A DNA stretch of 64,000 nt from Dromiciops gliroides (taxonomy: Eukaryota > Chordata > Mammalia > Microbiotheria > Microbiotheriidae), in contig NC_057861.1 in assembly GCF_019393635.1 (NCBI RefSeq), forward strand, positions 382,924,315 through 382,988,314, given 5' to 3'. Below, one piece after another: positions 10,283 through 20,909 of the stretch; position 1 is the first letter of the stretch, and every line of letters begins with the position of its first letter. Under the pieces are notes generated by a model. It had not been told where the DNA came from, made no database searches, and worked only from the letters and a program-made list of their open reading frames with translations. The position numbers and the translations under genes were made by a program.

Positions 10283-10403
10283 CCTAGAGCTAGAGCTAAA
10301 AGTGACTTCAGAGACCACCTAGGCTGACATTCTCATTTTATAGATGGGGAGACTGATGCAAGATGGTTGTGACTTCCTCAAGATTACACCATTATTAAAT
10401 GGA
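10283..10403 (-). repeat. MIR-like SINE fragment
   Basis: TAGAGCTAAAAGTGACTTCA, CATTTTATAGATGGGGAGAC and GATTACACCATTA follow the reversed MIR order. Confidence 0.6.
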
Positions 10404-11099
10404 TGAGTAGATCCCAAAATTAATTGTATAAATATAAAAATAGGTAGACTGATGTTTATACCCCAGAGATCTATGTTTAGCAATTCAATGAAAGCAATAT
10501 AAGAAGTCACTAGTGATATGACTGGAAAAAACACAAAAATATGATTTTCTTTACTGTGAGTACGCTCTTCATCAGTGCAGATTGCAACATATCCCTGTCT
10601 TCTGATCCTGTGTGATTCTGGGCCATGTCCTCCTATAATTAACCCAGAGATGATCCATCTAATATATTTGGAATTCTTAAGGTAAGTAAGGACTTCTGCA
10701 ACCTCTCCACCTCCTAGAGGAAGAAGCCCAAGGGAAACTCAAATCCTTGGAGTCATCTTGTCAATGTCAAGCGTATACTAATGGTGAAAGGCTCAACTCA
10801 TGAAAATTGAATGTCAAGTAGTTGTCAATTCTTTAAGCAACTCTCCCACACCCATGGCTCAGTACAAATCAGCAAGTCATTGAACCTTCACCTATACACC
10901 AAGAATAGGCTCCTGCTCCTCTTTCTCTTTCCAATGATTTGCTCTGCTTGACCCAGATAAGGAACCTCAAAAAACTCACTGGCTTTTACTGATTTTGCCT
11001 TCCATTAAATCTAAGTGGACTTGCCTTGTTTACCTTTTAATTGTGAGCCTTTTTACCCCAATAAAGCTCATTTTTTCTTCTTGCTAAACTATACCTAGT
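10404..11099. other. Unassigned; possible LTR 3' part near 10930-11095
   Basis: The last 150 bp have an LTR-like look (TTTACCCCAATAAAGCTCAT near 11051 followed by T-rich sequence), but no matching upstream part, primer-binding site or internal region is visible. Confidence 0.3.
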
Positions 11100-11858
11100 T
11101 CTGGGGGATAGAATATAAAACTTAGGCATTTCCTGCCCTCAAGGAATATACATTCTAATGGGGCGCATGATAGATATAATATCTTTAGAAATAAGTAAAC
11201 ATAAAGTATACATACAAAATACTACATAATTTCTAAAAAAAAAACTGGAGGAAACAGAGAAGGTATTTTAAAGGTTTGGTCATATAAGCTGACCCTTGAA
11301 GATAGTTAAGAGTTTCAACAGTTCAGGGAAGAAAGGAAAGGATTCCAAGAGTAGGGACAGTGCATGCAAATATATAGAATCAAAGACAACTGCTTTGGGA
11401 ATAACAAGTAGGCCAATTTAACTATAGTATAGCATGTAAGTAAGGATTTATATGTGTTGTCTATAAACAGAGGCTAGAACTAGATCAGGGCTTAATTTTT
11501 TTTTCCCATTTGTGACTCTTTTTTTTGCCAGTGAACTTTTCACATGACTCTGGTCATATAGATAAATAAAATAGATATGCAGAAACTTTTGCTGTTGCCA
11601 AATTTTTCATGACATCCACATTCAGTCACATGATCCTATATGAAGTTGTGACCCACAGTTTAAGAAGCTAGTACCTAGATTATGAAGAACAAAGTAAAGT
11701 GCCAAGAAGAGCTTGTCTTTTATGCCAGAGGCCACAGGGAAATACTGAGGCTTCTTAAGCTTGGGAAAGATATGGCACGTTCAGATCTCTGCTTTAAAAT
11801 ATAAATTTAGCCCTTGTTTGAAGGAGGAATTGGAGAGAGCATTTCAGGAAGACCAATT
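11100..11858 (-). repeat. L2 LINE, left part of a split copy
   Basis: CCTGCCCTCAAGGAATATAC, GCATGCAAATATATAG, AACAAGTAGGCCAATTTAAC and GGAAGACCAATTAAGAGGCT follow reverse-complement L2. Interrupted by a hAT-type element (11486-11672) and by an L1/HAL1 fragment (11873-12595); continues at 12596-13092. Confidence 0.75.
11478..11680 (-). mobile_element. Non-autonomous hAT-type miniature DNA element, copy 1
   Basis: Element about 11486-11672 with inverted ends (CAGGGCTTAA at the left, TTAAGAAGC at the right) and inner phrase GTGACCCACAGTTTAAGAAG. Flanks AACTAGAT (11478-11485) and ACCTAGAT (11673-11680) resemble an 8-bp hAT-style TSD. Related, in inverse orientation, to 48603-48720. No transposase. 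Confidence 0.6.
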
Positions 11859-11872
11859 AAGAGGCTATTATA
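11859..11872. repeat. Direct repeat, left flank of L1/HAL1 5' fragment
   Basis: AAGAGGCTATTATA; the partner at 12596-12609 is AAGAGGCTATTGTA (13 of 14 identical). The sequence belongs to the host L2. Confidence 0.75.
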
Positions 11873-12595
11873 GAAGAAAATTGAGATCACCTTCTGATCC
11901 AGCTGAAAAGCTCAGCCTATGGTCCCAACCCATCCAGGAACAGTGTTTCCAGTGTGCCTCAGAGTCTTCAGTGCCAGCAATTTCTTCTGAGGTTCCAATC
12001 TCAGACTGGTGAGGGGGTTCAGTGGTAGGCATGGGTGAAGTGGAAGCAGTATCTGCTGGAGTTGGGGTGAAGTGCCCTGGTTCTGAACCAGTGGGCTGAA
12101 TGGACTGGTGGTGGTCCATTGGGGGAGGGACACAGGCACGCCAAGCTTCCAACCATAGAGAATCAGACTTCAATCAGACTTCCATTTCCAGGTCAAAGAG
12201 AAAGTGGTCATGGTTACTCACAGGCTGAGAAGAAGCCCAATCACCCCCTGGGCCATGCTGTACCTCAGAACAGTGTGTCCTGGAAGCAGTGCTACACTTT
12301 AAGAAGGAGTTAAAAGACAAGCAATAGGTGGCCAATATGAGCAGGCAGGGAAAGCAGCAGATCATCGAAAACTTCTTTGAGGTAGACCAGAATGCACCCT
12401 CAGAAGAAAAAGATAATAAGAAAGTCAAAGTTCCAACATCCAAAGCTTCCAATAAAAATATGAATTGGTCTCAGGCCATGGAAGCACTCAAAAGGGTTTT
12501 TGAAGAGAAAATAGGAGAGAGAGAAGGAAGATTTAGAGAGATGGAGGAAAGAATGGAAAGAGAAATGAGAGCAATGCAGGAAATTCATGAGAAAA
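11873..12595 (+). mobile_element. L1/HAL1 5' fragment (5' UTR plus ORF1 start), 3'-truncated, with TSD
   Basis: Contains a GC-richer 5' region (to 12336) and the first part of ORF1, then stops at GAGAAAA and runs straight back into the L2. The ORF1 piece matches the start region of the HAL1 copy at 37963-38110 (shared ATGAGTAAACAGCAG/ATGAGCAGGCAGGG start, AATTGG..TC..CCATGGAAG). The 3'-truncated form is the reverse of usual L1 truncation. Confidence 0.65.
12337..12595 (+). pseudogene. L1/HAL1 ORF1 N-terminal fragment
   Basis: Starts at ATG 12337 with MSRQGKQQIIENFFEVDQ. A segment from about NMNWSQAMEAL onwards is rich in E, R and K with heptad-like spacing, as in the coiled coil that trimerises L1 ORF1 protein. 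The frame stays open to 12675 only by reading into flanking L2 sequence. It lacks the RRM and C-terminal RNA-binding domains, so it should not function. Not a host gene. Confidence 0.7.
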
Positions 12596-13092
12596 AAGAG
12601 GCTATTGTAATGGTCCATTTAAGAAATTATGAGAGCTTGAACTATGGTGGTATTGGTATGAATGGAGAGAAATAGGACAGAAAAGAATGATGTTATGACA
12701 AAAGGAATCAAAATTATTATATTTGGTAGGTAAGTGAGACTCAAGATTTAAGGGTGACTCCTGGTTTGTAAACCTGGGTCACTGACAGTTGTTGATATCC
12801 TTGACAGAAACAGGGAAGTTAGGAGAATTGTTGGGTTCAAGGGGAAAGTAAGTTTAGTTTTGCACAAGTTGATTTTGATATACTTATGGAACCTCCAAGT
12901 AAGACATCTGGTAGTTTGTTGGAGACATAGGATTAGAGCTTAAGAGTGAGATAAAGATTGGATATTTAGATCTATTGTTCCTTGTATCATGGAATGAGGG
13001 CTAAATTCATGAGATAACATCTCTAAAAGGGATTGGAAATAGTGAAAGAAGAATGGGCCAGGGTCAGAGTCCTGAGTTAAGCCTACCCATAG
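12596..13092 (-). repeat. L2 LINE, right part of the split copy
   Basis: Resumes with GAGGCTATTGTAATGGTCC, then TGGTTTGTAAACCTGGGTCA, TTGATTTTGATATACTTATG, GTCAGAGTCCTGAGTTAAGC, matching reverse-complement L2 further into ORF2. Confidence 0.72.
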
Positions 13093-13180
13093 GTAAAGTG
13101 ATTTGCTCATGATTATACAAATTATAATTACAAAGATGGTATTCAAATCCAGGCTATCCTGTCTCCACCTCCATCTTAAT
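13093..13180 (-). repeat. MIR-like fragment
   Basis: TAAAGTGATTTGCTCATGAT and ATTCAAATCCAGGCTATCC follow reversed MIR. Confidence 0.5.
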
Positions 13181-13564
13181 TTCCCCATTCTTTATTTCTC
13201 GGTTTTACCCTACTTGTCAGACAGCATCTCAAGCACTATGTTCATTTCAAGACAGTACATTTTTAAAAGTATGTTAAACTGCAAAGAATTCCTGACTTGG
13301 AGGCAGAAAGGCAACAGATTTTTTTCCAATGTAGACTATCTTTCATATCTCATAAAATTGTCTTTCTTCCATCATCCATTCACCTTCCATTTGCCCTATC
13401 ACCTCAAACAATGAACCAACTTTCTACAGCCTGATCATGTGCTTGGTACCTCTAACTCTGGAAACTGTAATCCAATCAAGAGTACCATTATTTCTAGATA
13501 TGGCCTCTGTTTTAGTTGCTCTATGACTCTGCTCAACATACCTGCAATTTCTCAGGCCAAAATA

Positions 13565-13737
13565 TCTTTCCATAGGCACTACTCACTCCTATTTATTGTC
13601 TCTCCCTATGAGAATGGAAAATCCTGACTGGCAGAAACTGTCTTTCTTTTCTATTTACTTCCCCACATAATTTAGAATAGTTTCTAGAACATACTAAACA
13701 TTTAACAAATGTTGTTAGTTTGTTCATTCATTCATTC
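13565..13737 (+). repeat. L2 LINE 3' terminus
   Basis: GAGAATGGAAAATCCTGA, TAGAACATACTAAACATTTA, ACAAATGTTGTTAG and three CATT repeats match the L2 end. Confidence 0.65.
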
Positions 13738-15194
13738 TTTTGACTGTAAATGAAGCATTCTTTCCACTAGACCATATTAGCTCATGAGGACTGATCCTTT
13801 TGTGACTCTAGTGAGTGATAACTAACTGGCCACATACCATTCTGAATGGAGGGATATTTTTTTCAGAATGTGTTTGGAGCATGACAGAGTGCCTTCCATG
13901 ACTAGTTAAACTTAATGACTATTATCCTACTTTCAGTTGATTCATATGGGGACAAATGAGAATGACAGATGGAACTGAGAAAGTATTACTAAAGATTATT
14001 AAGTCCTAGACAAGAGATTAAAGGTTTTAGGAACACAGGTACTGTTTTCATTCAAATTGTCACATGAAAGTAGGAGCTTATGGAGAGAGAGATGTATTTG
14101 AAAACTGAACAGCTGGTTAAGAAGATCATTTATTGATAAGATAATTTGGATTTTGTTTTGTCTGTACTTACTTTTGTACAGTCAATAATCGTACCACCAT
14201 TCTTTTCCTAGGAAACTATATTCCCTAATTCATTAAATACACTAAACCTTGTATTCTACTGATTTTTTTGAAAGTTAAGGATAATAAATTTCAAATAAAG
14301 GAACATAAACCCTGACTTTTTTCTCTCTGGAAAATTAAATAAATAGAAGAAAGTTTAATTTTGAGTGGAGATGGAATATACCTAATTAGTTACAATGAAA
14401 TATATATTTCCCTGAATATCTGTATATCTGATTGAATGGGCTTGAGAATGAAAATTGAAAAAAGTGAACTAGAATCCTTTGAAACTATTTCATTTTTATT
14501 TGTCTTTTTGTTTTCATGCTTTATTCAATTCTTATTGTATCCAGCTTCCTTTCCCTACTCAACAAGCAATCTCCTGTAACAAAGATTAAATTAGAAAAGG
14601 GAAAAAATCAGGAAAACTGGCCAATACATTAACTATGTCTGATGAAATAAGACATATTCAATATTCATAATCCTTTGTCTCTGTGAAGGGGGAGAACAAA
14701 TACATTTTCTCTCAAAATTTCTCCAGGAGTAAGGGAGTCATCAAAATAAGAATTTTTTTAAAGTTTCTACCTCTCCCATCACTTCCTTGTTATATTCATT
14801 GTTTTCATGAGGAGAAAATCAGACCTCATTTCTATTGAAACACTAAAACCAAATAGATAACTATGGATAATAGTTCTATGTTTTCACCTCTATAAAATTT
14901 TATGAGAATAATATATGTAGGCATTAAGAGCATCTCAAATGAAAATAGGATGAGGAGCAAGAAGGTTTTTGTAAATGGCATTTTAAAATATGCCACATCT
15001 TCACAATTACATAATTGGCTGAAAAGGTGTACAAAATGCCACTAAGCTTATTTTTAACTATTAAAAGCATTTGCATTGGTCTAGAGCAATATATCATTTT
15101 AAAAGTTCTCGCAGCAAGGTGTCTCATACCTTATGAAATGACTTTCATTTAAGATGTGACTTGGTTTGATGACCCAGTGATTAGTAACTTGAGT
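13738..15194. other. Unassigned AT-rich sequence (contains the 64-bp donor segment)
   Basis: No gene recognised. The only notable item is 13923-13986, present again at 15902-15965. Confidence 0.4.
13923..13986 (+). repeat. 64-bp segment, probable donor copy
   Basis: Begins TATCCTACTTTCAGTTGATT and ends GGAACTGAGAAAGTAT. It is in ordinary non-repetitive flanks here and is repeated without mismatch at 15902-15965, same orientation. Confidence 0.95.
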
Positions 15195-15620
15195 GAGACA
15201 TAAAACAGGGAGATGCATCTTCACCAAAGGCATTTGAGAGCCTTATGATAGGTGGTCTAAGGTAGACTGAAGTAGAATGAGGGATTCCCAATAGATGGTG
15301 AGGTGCTCCAGAAAATTCTGTTCATAGATGACATTTTCTTAAACCCTGGAACTAATATCTAGGCTAATATTGTGAGTTATCAAATAATATACACAATAGT
15401 TAGGCTTTACTAGCCACTCAGGAAAAATAAAGTGGATGAAGAGTGTTGTATTGTTACATTGTGAAATTCAGTTGGATCAACAACCTACAGACATGGTCCA
15501 GCAGTGTGTGTGGTGTGTGTGTGTGTGTGTGTGTGTGTGTTAGAACTGCAAATGGAGAATGAGCTAGATTTTGAATAAACAGAGAGAGAAGAAACACATG
15601 CATTGCCTTTGACCACTTCC
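15195..15620 (+). repeat. RTE/BovB-like LINE fragment (reverse transcriptase part)
   Basis: Translated pieces resemble RTE-clade RT in order: QGDASSPKAFE near 15210 (cf. QGD..SPK.F), LQKILFIDDIF near 15310 (cf. the .ADDI.L palm motif, catalytic region altered), KIKWMK near 15428, and QMENELDFE near 15548 (cf. ..ELDLE). Stops and frameshifts interrupt it and a (TG)n tract is embedded. Assignment is from remembered motif order. Confidence 0.5.
15504..15541. repeat. (TG)n microsatellite
   Basis: TG dinucleotides with one GG interruption. Confidence 0.97.
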
Positions 15621-15830
15621 TGTTCTTTCATTGATTCCCAAATTCCCCCTAGAAACAAAGGTACATGTGTCCAATAATAATATTCTTCTTTACGTATCAT
15701 AGAATATTATTGTCCATAGATCCTTTAAAGAGCATTGAGGAGTTTCTTTGAAATGATCTCTGAGTATGTTGTAATATGTTGAAAAGCAAAATTTACACAG
15801 GAGAAGATTGATGGGATCAGAAAAAATGGA

Positions 15831-15832
<2 letters not shown>

Positions 15833-15904
<72 letters not shown>

Positions 15905-15985
15905 CCTACTTTCAGTTGATTCATATGGGGACAAATGAGAATGACAGATGGAACTGAGAAAGTATATATATGTATATATATATAA
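15833..15985. repeat. (AT)n microsatellite, split by a 64-bp insert
   Basis: AT tract at 15833-15901, foreign 64 bp at 15902-15965, then AT/GTAT tract to 15981. The repeat looks like one locus opened and patched. Confidence 0.93.
15902..15965 (+). repeat. 64-bp templated insertion in the AT microsatellite
   Basis: Perfect copy of 13923-13986. Match ends exactly at TAT on both sides, which is also microsatellite sequence, so microhomology is available at each junction. No TSD or poly(A). Confidence 0.93.
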
Positions 15986-16010
15986 AACAATTAAGTGTGT
16001 GGCATGTCTA

Positions 16011-16178
16011 AACCTCATCCTCTTTTTTTTTGTTTTTAAGTGAGGAAATTGGGGTTAAGTGACTTGCCCAGGGTCACACAGCTAGTAAGTGTTAAGTGTC
16101 TGAGGCCGGATTTGAACTCAGGTACTCCTGACTCCAGGGCTGGTGCACTGCGCCACCTAGCTGCCCCAACCTCATCCT
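16011..16178 (-). mobile_element. tRNA-related SINE with 11-bp TSD
   Basis: SINE body 16022-16167: poly(T) start, GGGTTAAGTGACTTGCCCAG, TTTGAACTCAGG (box B reversed), end CCACCTAGCTGCCCC. Flanking AACCTCATCCT at 16011-16021 and 16168-16178. Confidence 0.92.
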
Positions 16179-16196
16179 TTTTACATACTGACCTCC

Positions 16197-16198
<2 letters not shown>

Positions 16199-16263
<65 letters not shown>

Positions 16264-16267
16264 TCTG
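16199..16267. repeat. (CT)n microsatellite
   Basis: Mostly uninterrupted CT with CTTT variants at the 3' end. Confidence 0.97.
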
Positions 16268-16552
16268 TTTCCCAATAAAATTCTAGGATTCTATGATCCT
16301 GCCTCTGGAACTTTCATACCTGGAACTAGAATTTGTGTAAGCAGGTTCTGGAGGGCTGAATTAACCCATGAGTAATTATTTGACCCACCCAAATACATTG
16401 GCTTAGAGACCTGTATCTTAGTTAACATAGAGCCCAGAGCAGTTTGACTCTGCTGACTGAGGCTGTGGCCTAGAAATTTGAGAAAACAAAGGGGAAAATA
16501 TTCAAAATCAAGAATAAATCTTAGTTTCCCACTTTCCAGGTCAGGAGTTTGG

Positions 16553-16762
16553 GGGGGATAGCTAGGTGGTGCAGTGGATAAGAGAATTGGGTCTCAGATT
16601 ATTATTAGCTGCAGGAACCTGGACAAGTCACTTAACCCTGTTTGCCTCTGTTTCTCATTTGTTTAAAAAATAAAGGAGTTGGAGAAGACAAACTACTCCA
16701 ACATCTTTGCCAAGAAAACCCCAAATGGTGTCACAAAAAATTGACGGGGCTGAAATGAATAA
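16553..16762 (+). mobile_element. tRNA-related SINE, long-tailed subtype
   Basis: ATAGCTAGGTGGTGCAGTGG head, CAAGTCACTTAACCC core, then an extra 3' domain ACTCCAACATCTTTGCCAAG and ACCCCAAATGGTGTCAC not present in the short SINEs. Shares this domain with 22960-23230. The middle is partly deleted. Confidence 0.82.
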
Positions 16763-18194
16763 CACAAATTTCATTTTAGCAAGAGATAAATCCTAAGCCA
16801 AAATACAAAACCTAAAATAATGGAACTTCAGAAATTATTTTAACAGATTTGTTATTTTTTCTTCATCATTTTCTCAGTAGTTGAATGCAGAGCCTTCTAG
16901 ATGCTTCTGAAATCGGCTCACTGTTTTCCCTACATGTCAAGTGAACTCTGAGCTGATGTATTTCTGAATTTCTCTTCTTGCCCTTTGAATCTGCTTTCCT
17001 TCATTCTAATTTTTATATCAGCTAACAATAACAAATTATGTAATTAGTTGCTAATTAGTTCATGTCTTCTTGAGTTAGGAGATATTGAAAATAGATTAGT
17101 CACCTCCTGGAAAAATAATTTAGTTGCCATACGATGTGCTTTGTTTTCTTTGCTTGTGTTTCCATTTAACCTTTACAGAATGAAGAAGTCACTTCAGAGA
17201 AAACTTTTTTTAGATTGCATACTTTGAAAGATGCTTCTATTATGGATATTTTTTTCAAGAAATTACTTGAAATAACATTTTTGTGCAATATATTCAGATC
17301 TCAACATAGGAAATATAAAGAAAAAATTGGAAAAGCTTTGGGAAAAAACATTTAAAAATGAACATTAAAAAAATAATGTCCAATCCAAAAAATACCAAAG
17401 CCAGATTTAAGATAATTCATAGAAAGCAAATGTAAAACAATTTAGCGGATATGTAAGATGTAATACTTACCAGATGAGACTACTTAAAGTATAAAAACAT
17501 GTTTTTATTACTAATACGTGATTGTTGCTTTTAAAAAAATTACTCTATGAGAATTATAAGATTTTATATTCTTTACAACACAATATGTGTGTATATATAT
17601 ATTTCAAATGTCTTTGAAATCCTTTGTCAGCTTGAATATTAGAGCAGACAGAAGGCTAAAAAGAATTAAGTGAGTACATATTCCTAGAATGCAGTTCCAA
17701 TGTCTGCCAATGAATCTCACTTGCATTCCTTTATGAAGTTCCACTTTATCTTCCATCATCATGAAAGTGTCAAGAAACTCTTCTTAAGTGATGCCCAGCC
17801 CCTGGCATGCCAAGGATAAGACAGTTAAAGGCTCAGTATGCTACTACCTTTCTATTCTTTCAGTCTTTCATGTGGAGTCCCAGAGGTCATCTTCCTGCAC
17901 AACTCCCATTTTGAACTGCCCTTGCTACAATGTGAACCAGAATCTCCTCCAGCTGAAGTTTAAGTTCAATAACATTTAACTTCATACTCTCTGCTATTAT
18001 AAACATAATTGATCTCCAGTTAGTATGTTCCTTGTCTATGTAAGTATTTCAATGATCCTTTCTTTTATATAAACAATGACTGCCCAAAGTCTTCCAGCAA
18101 CAGAAGTGACGTGGACAATATCACCTTTCCATACTTTGTTTTTTACTTCTTTAGAAAGGACAAAAAAGAACAGTAATTATTTCTATTTTTATAG
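16763..18194. other. Unassigned AT-rich sequence
   Basis: No gene or repeat recognised, apart from a short TA tract near 17587-17602. 17640-18180 is less AT-rich and non-repetitive by eye; function unknown. Confidence 0.35.
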
Positions 18195-18310
18195 TGTTTC
18201 CAGAGTGGACAGAGAACCAGCTTCAGAATCAGGATAATCTGGGTTCAGATCCTGCCTCTGACACACATTGTCTGAGACTCTGGTCAAGTTCCTTAATATA
18301 TCAGTGCTCT
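18195..18310 (+). repeat. MIR-like SINE fragment
   Basis: GTGGACAGAGAACCAGCTTC, GGGTTCAGATCCTGCCTCTG and GGTCAAGTTCCTTAATAT follow the plus-strand MIR order including box B. Confidence 0.65.
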
Positions 18311-18579
18311 AGACCAGAGGTGCCAAAAGCATAACCCATTTCTGATATGTCTAAAAAGGTTAAAATGTAATTGGGGAATATTTAACAAAATAAATAAAAT
18401 TACAATACATCATAGGTGATATAAGTTTCTATTTGATGTTGATACTATTTCTCAGCAACTCACTTAGAGACTAAATTGAACAGGACTCTGCCAGCAATGG
18501 CAAGGGCTTTTCTTATCCAAAATCTTCCCTGGACCAGTGAAATCCCAAGTTCTCTTCCTGTCCAGTCCCTGTGTAGTAC

Positions 18580-18800
18580 TTTACAAGAATTGTTTAATTT
18601 GATCTTCACAACAATCCTGTGAAATTAATATAAGAAGAAATTATATTCCCGTCTTATATATGAATTAAGTGAGACACTGTGTGGTGAATTAACTTGGAAA
18701 AATGTCACATACTTAGTAAACATCAGAGATTGGATTTAAGTCCATTTTTTCCAACTCTATATCAAGTACTTATTCCACTATACTGTAGTGCTTTTTTATA
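18580..18800 (-). repeat. MIR SINE, decayed
   Basis: TTGATCTTCACAACAATCCT, AATTAAGTGAGACACTG and AGTACTTATTCCACTATACT follow reversed MIR order. Confidence 0.65.
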
Positions 18801-18889
18801 TGCACAAGATTATAACAAGGGTAATACATTATGATTCAATGGAGAGACTATTCAGATGAGGATTGAAAGTCCTGGCTTCTTTCTTTGAT

Positions 18890-19740
18890 CTCAATTAATC
18901 CTCACACATTTATTAAGTACATCCTGTGTGCTAGGTACAGAGTTAAGCACAAAACGAGAGGTGTCTTGCTTTAAGGATCACACATACATACATACACACA
19001 GGGACATATATCCACATACATATAAACACACATGTACACACAAGTGTTCACACATGCACATACACGTGCACAACCCACATACATATATGTATACGTACAT
19101 TACATATAAATACATATGCACATGCAAACATGAATACAAATTCATAGATACATATAAATATACATGTGTGTATATGCATTTTTATATATACATATATATG
19201 TGTGTTTCTATCATCTATCTATCTATCTATGTATAAAGACATTGTGAATATAATAGATACAAGTCAATCAGTGACTGGGTACAAGTAGTTGAAGAATTAA
19301 GAAAGGTCTCATATACAAAGTGGCAAAACTTGAGACTTGCAGGAGATGATAGCTTCTAAAAGGCGGAAGTGAGGACAAAGTGCATTTCAGGCATTAAGGA
19401 CAGACAGTGTAAAAGCATTTAGCTAGGAAAGACATTCCATACATGAATAGTTAAGAAGCCCAGTTTGAATGGCTCATGGAATTCATGAAGAGGAGTAATG
19501 TGTAATAAGACTTCAAAGGTAGGTTGGGGCCAGTTCGTGAAGTACTTTAAATTGCAAATAAAGTATGTGTGGTTTGTTACATTTGATCCTAGTCATAAAG
19601 GGATCTCTTTGAATTTATTGAAAATGAAAGTTATATGGTCAGAGCTGAGTTTTAGAAAATTCACTTTGGCAGTTGTATGGATGATGGATTTGAGTGGCGA
19701 GAGACTTGAGGCAGGGAGAACGATTAGGAAGAATACTGCA
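18890..19740 (-). repeat. L2 LINE with embedded CA/TA microsatellite
   Basis: CACATTTATTAAGTACATCC (L2 3' end reversed), then after the microsatellite AAGGCGGAAGTGAGGACAAA, GGCCAGTTCGTGAAGTACTT, TTTTAGAAAATTCACTTTGG and GAGACTTGAGGCAGGGAGAA, all in reverse-complement L2 order. The frame at 19498-19764 is the antisense of L2, not a gene. Confidence 0.78.
18978..19235. repeat. Compound (CA/TACA/TATC)n simple repeat
   Basis: About 250 bp of alternating ACAT, ACAC and TATC units inside the L2 copy. Confidence 0.9.
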
Positions 19741-19783
19741 ATAGTTGAGGAAAGAAGTAATTAGTTCCTGAAATCTGTCATCA

Positions 19784-19970
19784 ATGTTCTGGTCAATTCC
19801 TTTTTTTTTTTTTTTTTGGTGAGGCAATTGGGGTTAAGTGACTTGACTAGGGTCACACAATTACTTAAATGTTAAGTGTCTGAGGCCGGATTTGAACTTA
19901 GGGCCTCCTGACTCCAGGGCCAGTGCTCTATCCACTGTGCCACCTAGCTGCCCCATGTTCTGGTCAATTC
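19784..19970 (-). mobile_element. tRNA-related SINE with 16-bp TSD
   Basis: SINE 19800-19954 (poly(T), GGGTTAAGTGACTTGAC, TTTGAACTTAGG, CCACCTAGCTGCCCC). Exact flanks ATGTTCTGGTCAATTC at 19784-19799 and 19955-19970. Confidence 0.94.
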
Positions 19971-20632
19971 TAAGCACATTATTTCCGGTTTCAAAATTTC
20001 TCTCTCTCTCTCTCAATGGAAAAGAGAACAATACACTCCTTGCTCCCTTTGGGGACATTATGAAGATTCATGACAATATTATCTATCATGTATTCTACCT
20101 ATATGAGAACCAAATACAGTTATTCTCAGTTTTCAGTCAAAACATTTATTAAGTATCTTCATACTGCCTCAGTACTTGGAATGACTCAGCTGAAGACACA
20201 ATTCTTCCTCTCTATTTTTTTCTTTCTCAAACTCAAAAGAAATATTGTATTTCTTGGAGATCTCAAACTGTTTAATGAAGTATGAAATTTTGATTTATAT
20301 TGCCAATGATTTGGCTGATCATAGTGAAGGAAGTCTGATATAAGAGCTTGGGATTTCCTTCTAACAATAAAGACATCTATTCTCCATTACTTTTTGAGTA
20401 ATGGAAAGAGTATTGTATTTACAGGTGGAGGTCCTGGCTTTAAATGTCAGCTTGATGCCGGTATGGATTTTGGCCAGTCACATGTGAGGAGATGGGACTA
20501 AATTATCTTTAAGTTTATTTCCAAACCTAAAACTCCCTTTTGAGTTTTACTAAAATAGGGGAAAATAGTAACTATTGTTACTATTACTATTGTTAATAGT
20601 ATGGAATCTTGACTTCACAAATCTTGGTACTA
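19971..20632. other. Unassigned sequence
   Basis: A short CT tract near 20001-20015; otherwise nothing recognised. Confidence 0.35.
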
Positions 20633-20890
20633 TGAGGTTGCACAATGGTTAAAGTGATGGGCCTGGAGTGAGGAAGATTTGAATTAAAATTCATCCTTGG
20701 ATATTTACCAACTGTGTGACCCTGTGCAAGTTATGTAACCTCTGTGTGGTTCAGTTTCCTAAACTGTATAAGGGGAAATCATTCTAGTATCTAGTCCACA
20801 GGGTTATTGCGAAGATAAAAGGTGAGTTTATTTCTAATTGCTTAGCAAAATACCTGGGATATACTAAGAACTAAATGACCATCACAATTC
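20633..20890 (+). repeat. MIR-family SINE
   Basis: GCACAATGGTTAAAGTGATG, TGTGTGACCCTGTGCAAGTT, TCAGTTTCCTAAACTGTATA and CACAGGGTTATTGCGAAGAT give nearly the whole MIR order. Confidence 0.78.
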
Positions 20891-20909
20891 AATTGAACAA
20901 CCATAGACT

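Noticed and set aside
11761..12675. Possible small host gene (several frames of 60-115 codons)
   Set aside because: The region is L2 sequence plus an inserted L1/HAL1 5' fragment; the 115-codon frame is ORF1 read into L2.
15725..16018. 97-codon minus-strand frame
   Set aside because: It is the translation of the AT microsatellite and the 64-bp insert.
16036..16375. Frames on both strands across the SINE and CT tract
   Set aside because: SINE and dinucleotide repeat translation; the same peptide pattern recurs at every SINE in the window.
18300..18480. Second hAT-type family starting CAGAGGTGCCAAAA after CTCTAGAC
   Set aside because: The left end is suggestive, but I could not find a matching right end or duplicated flank.
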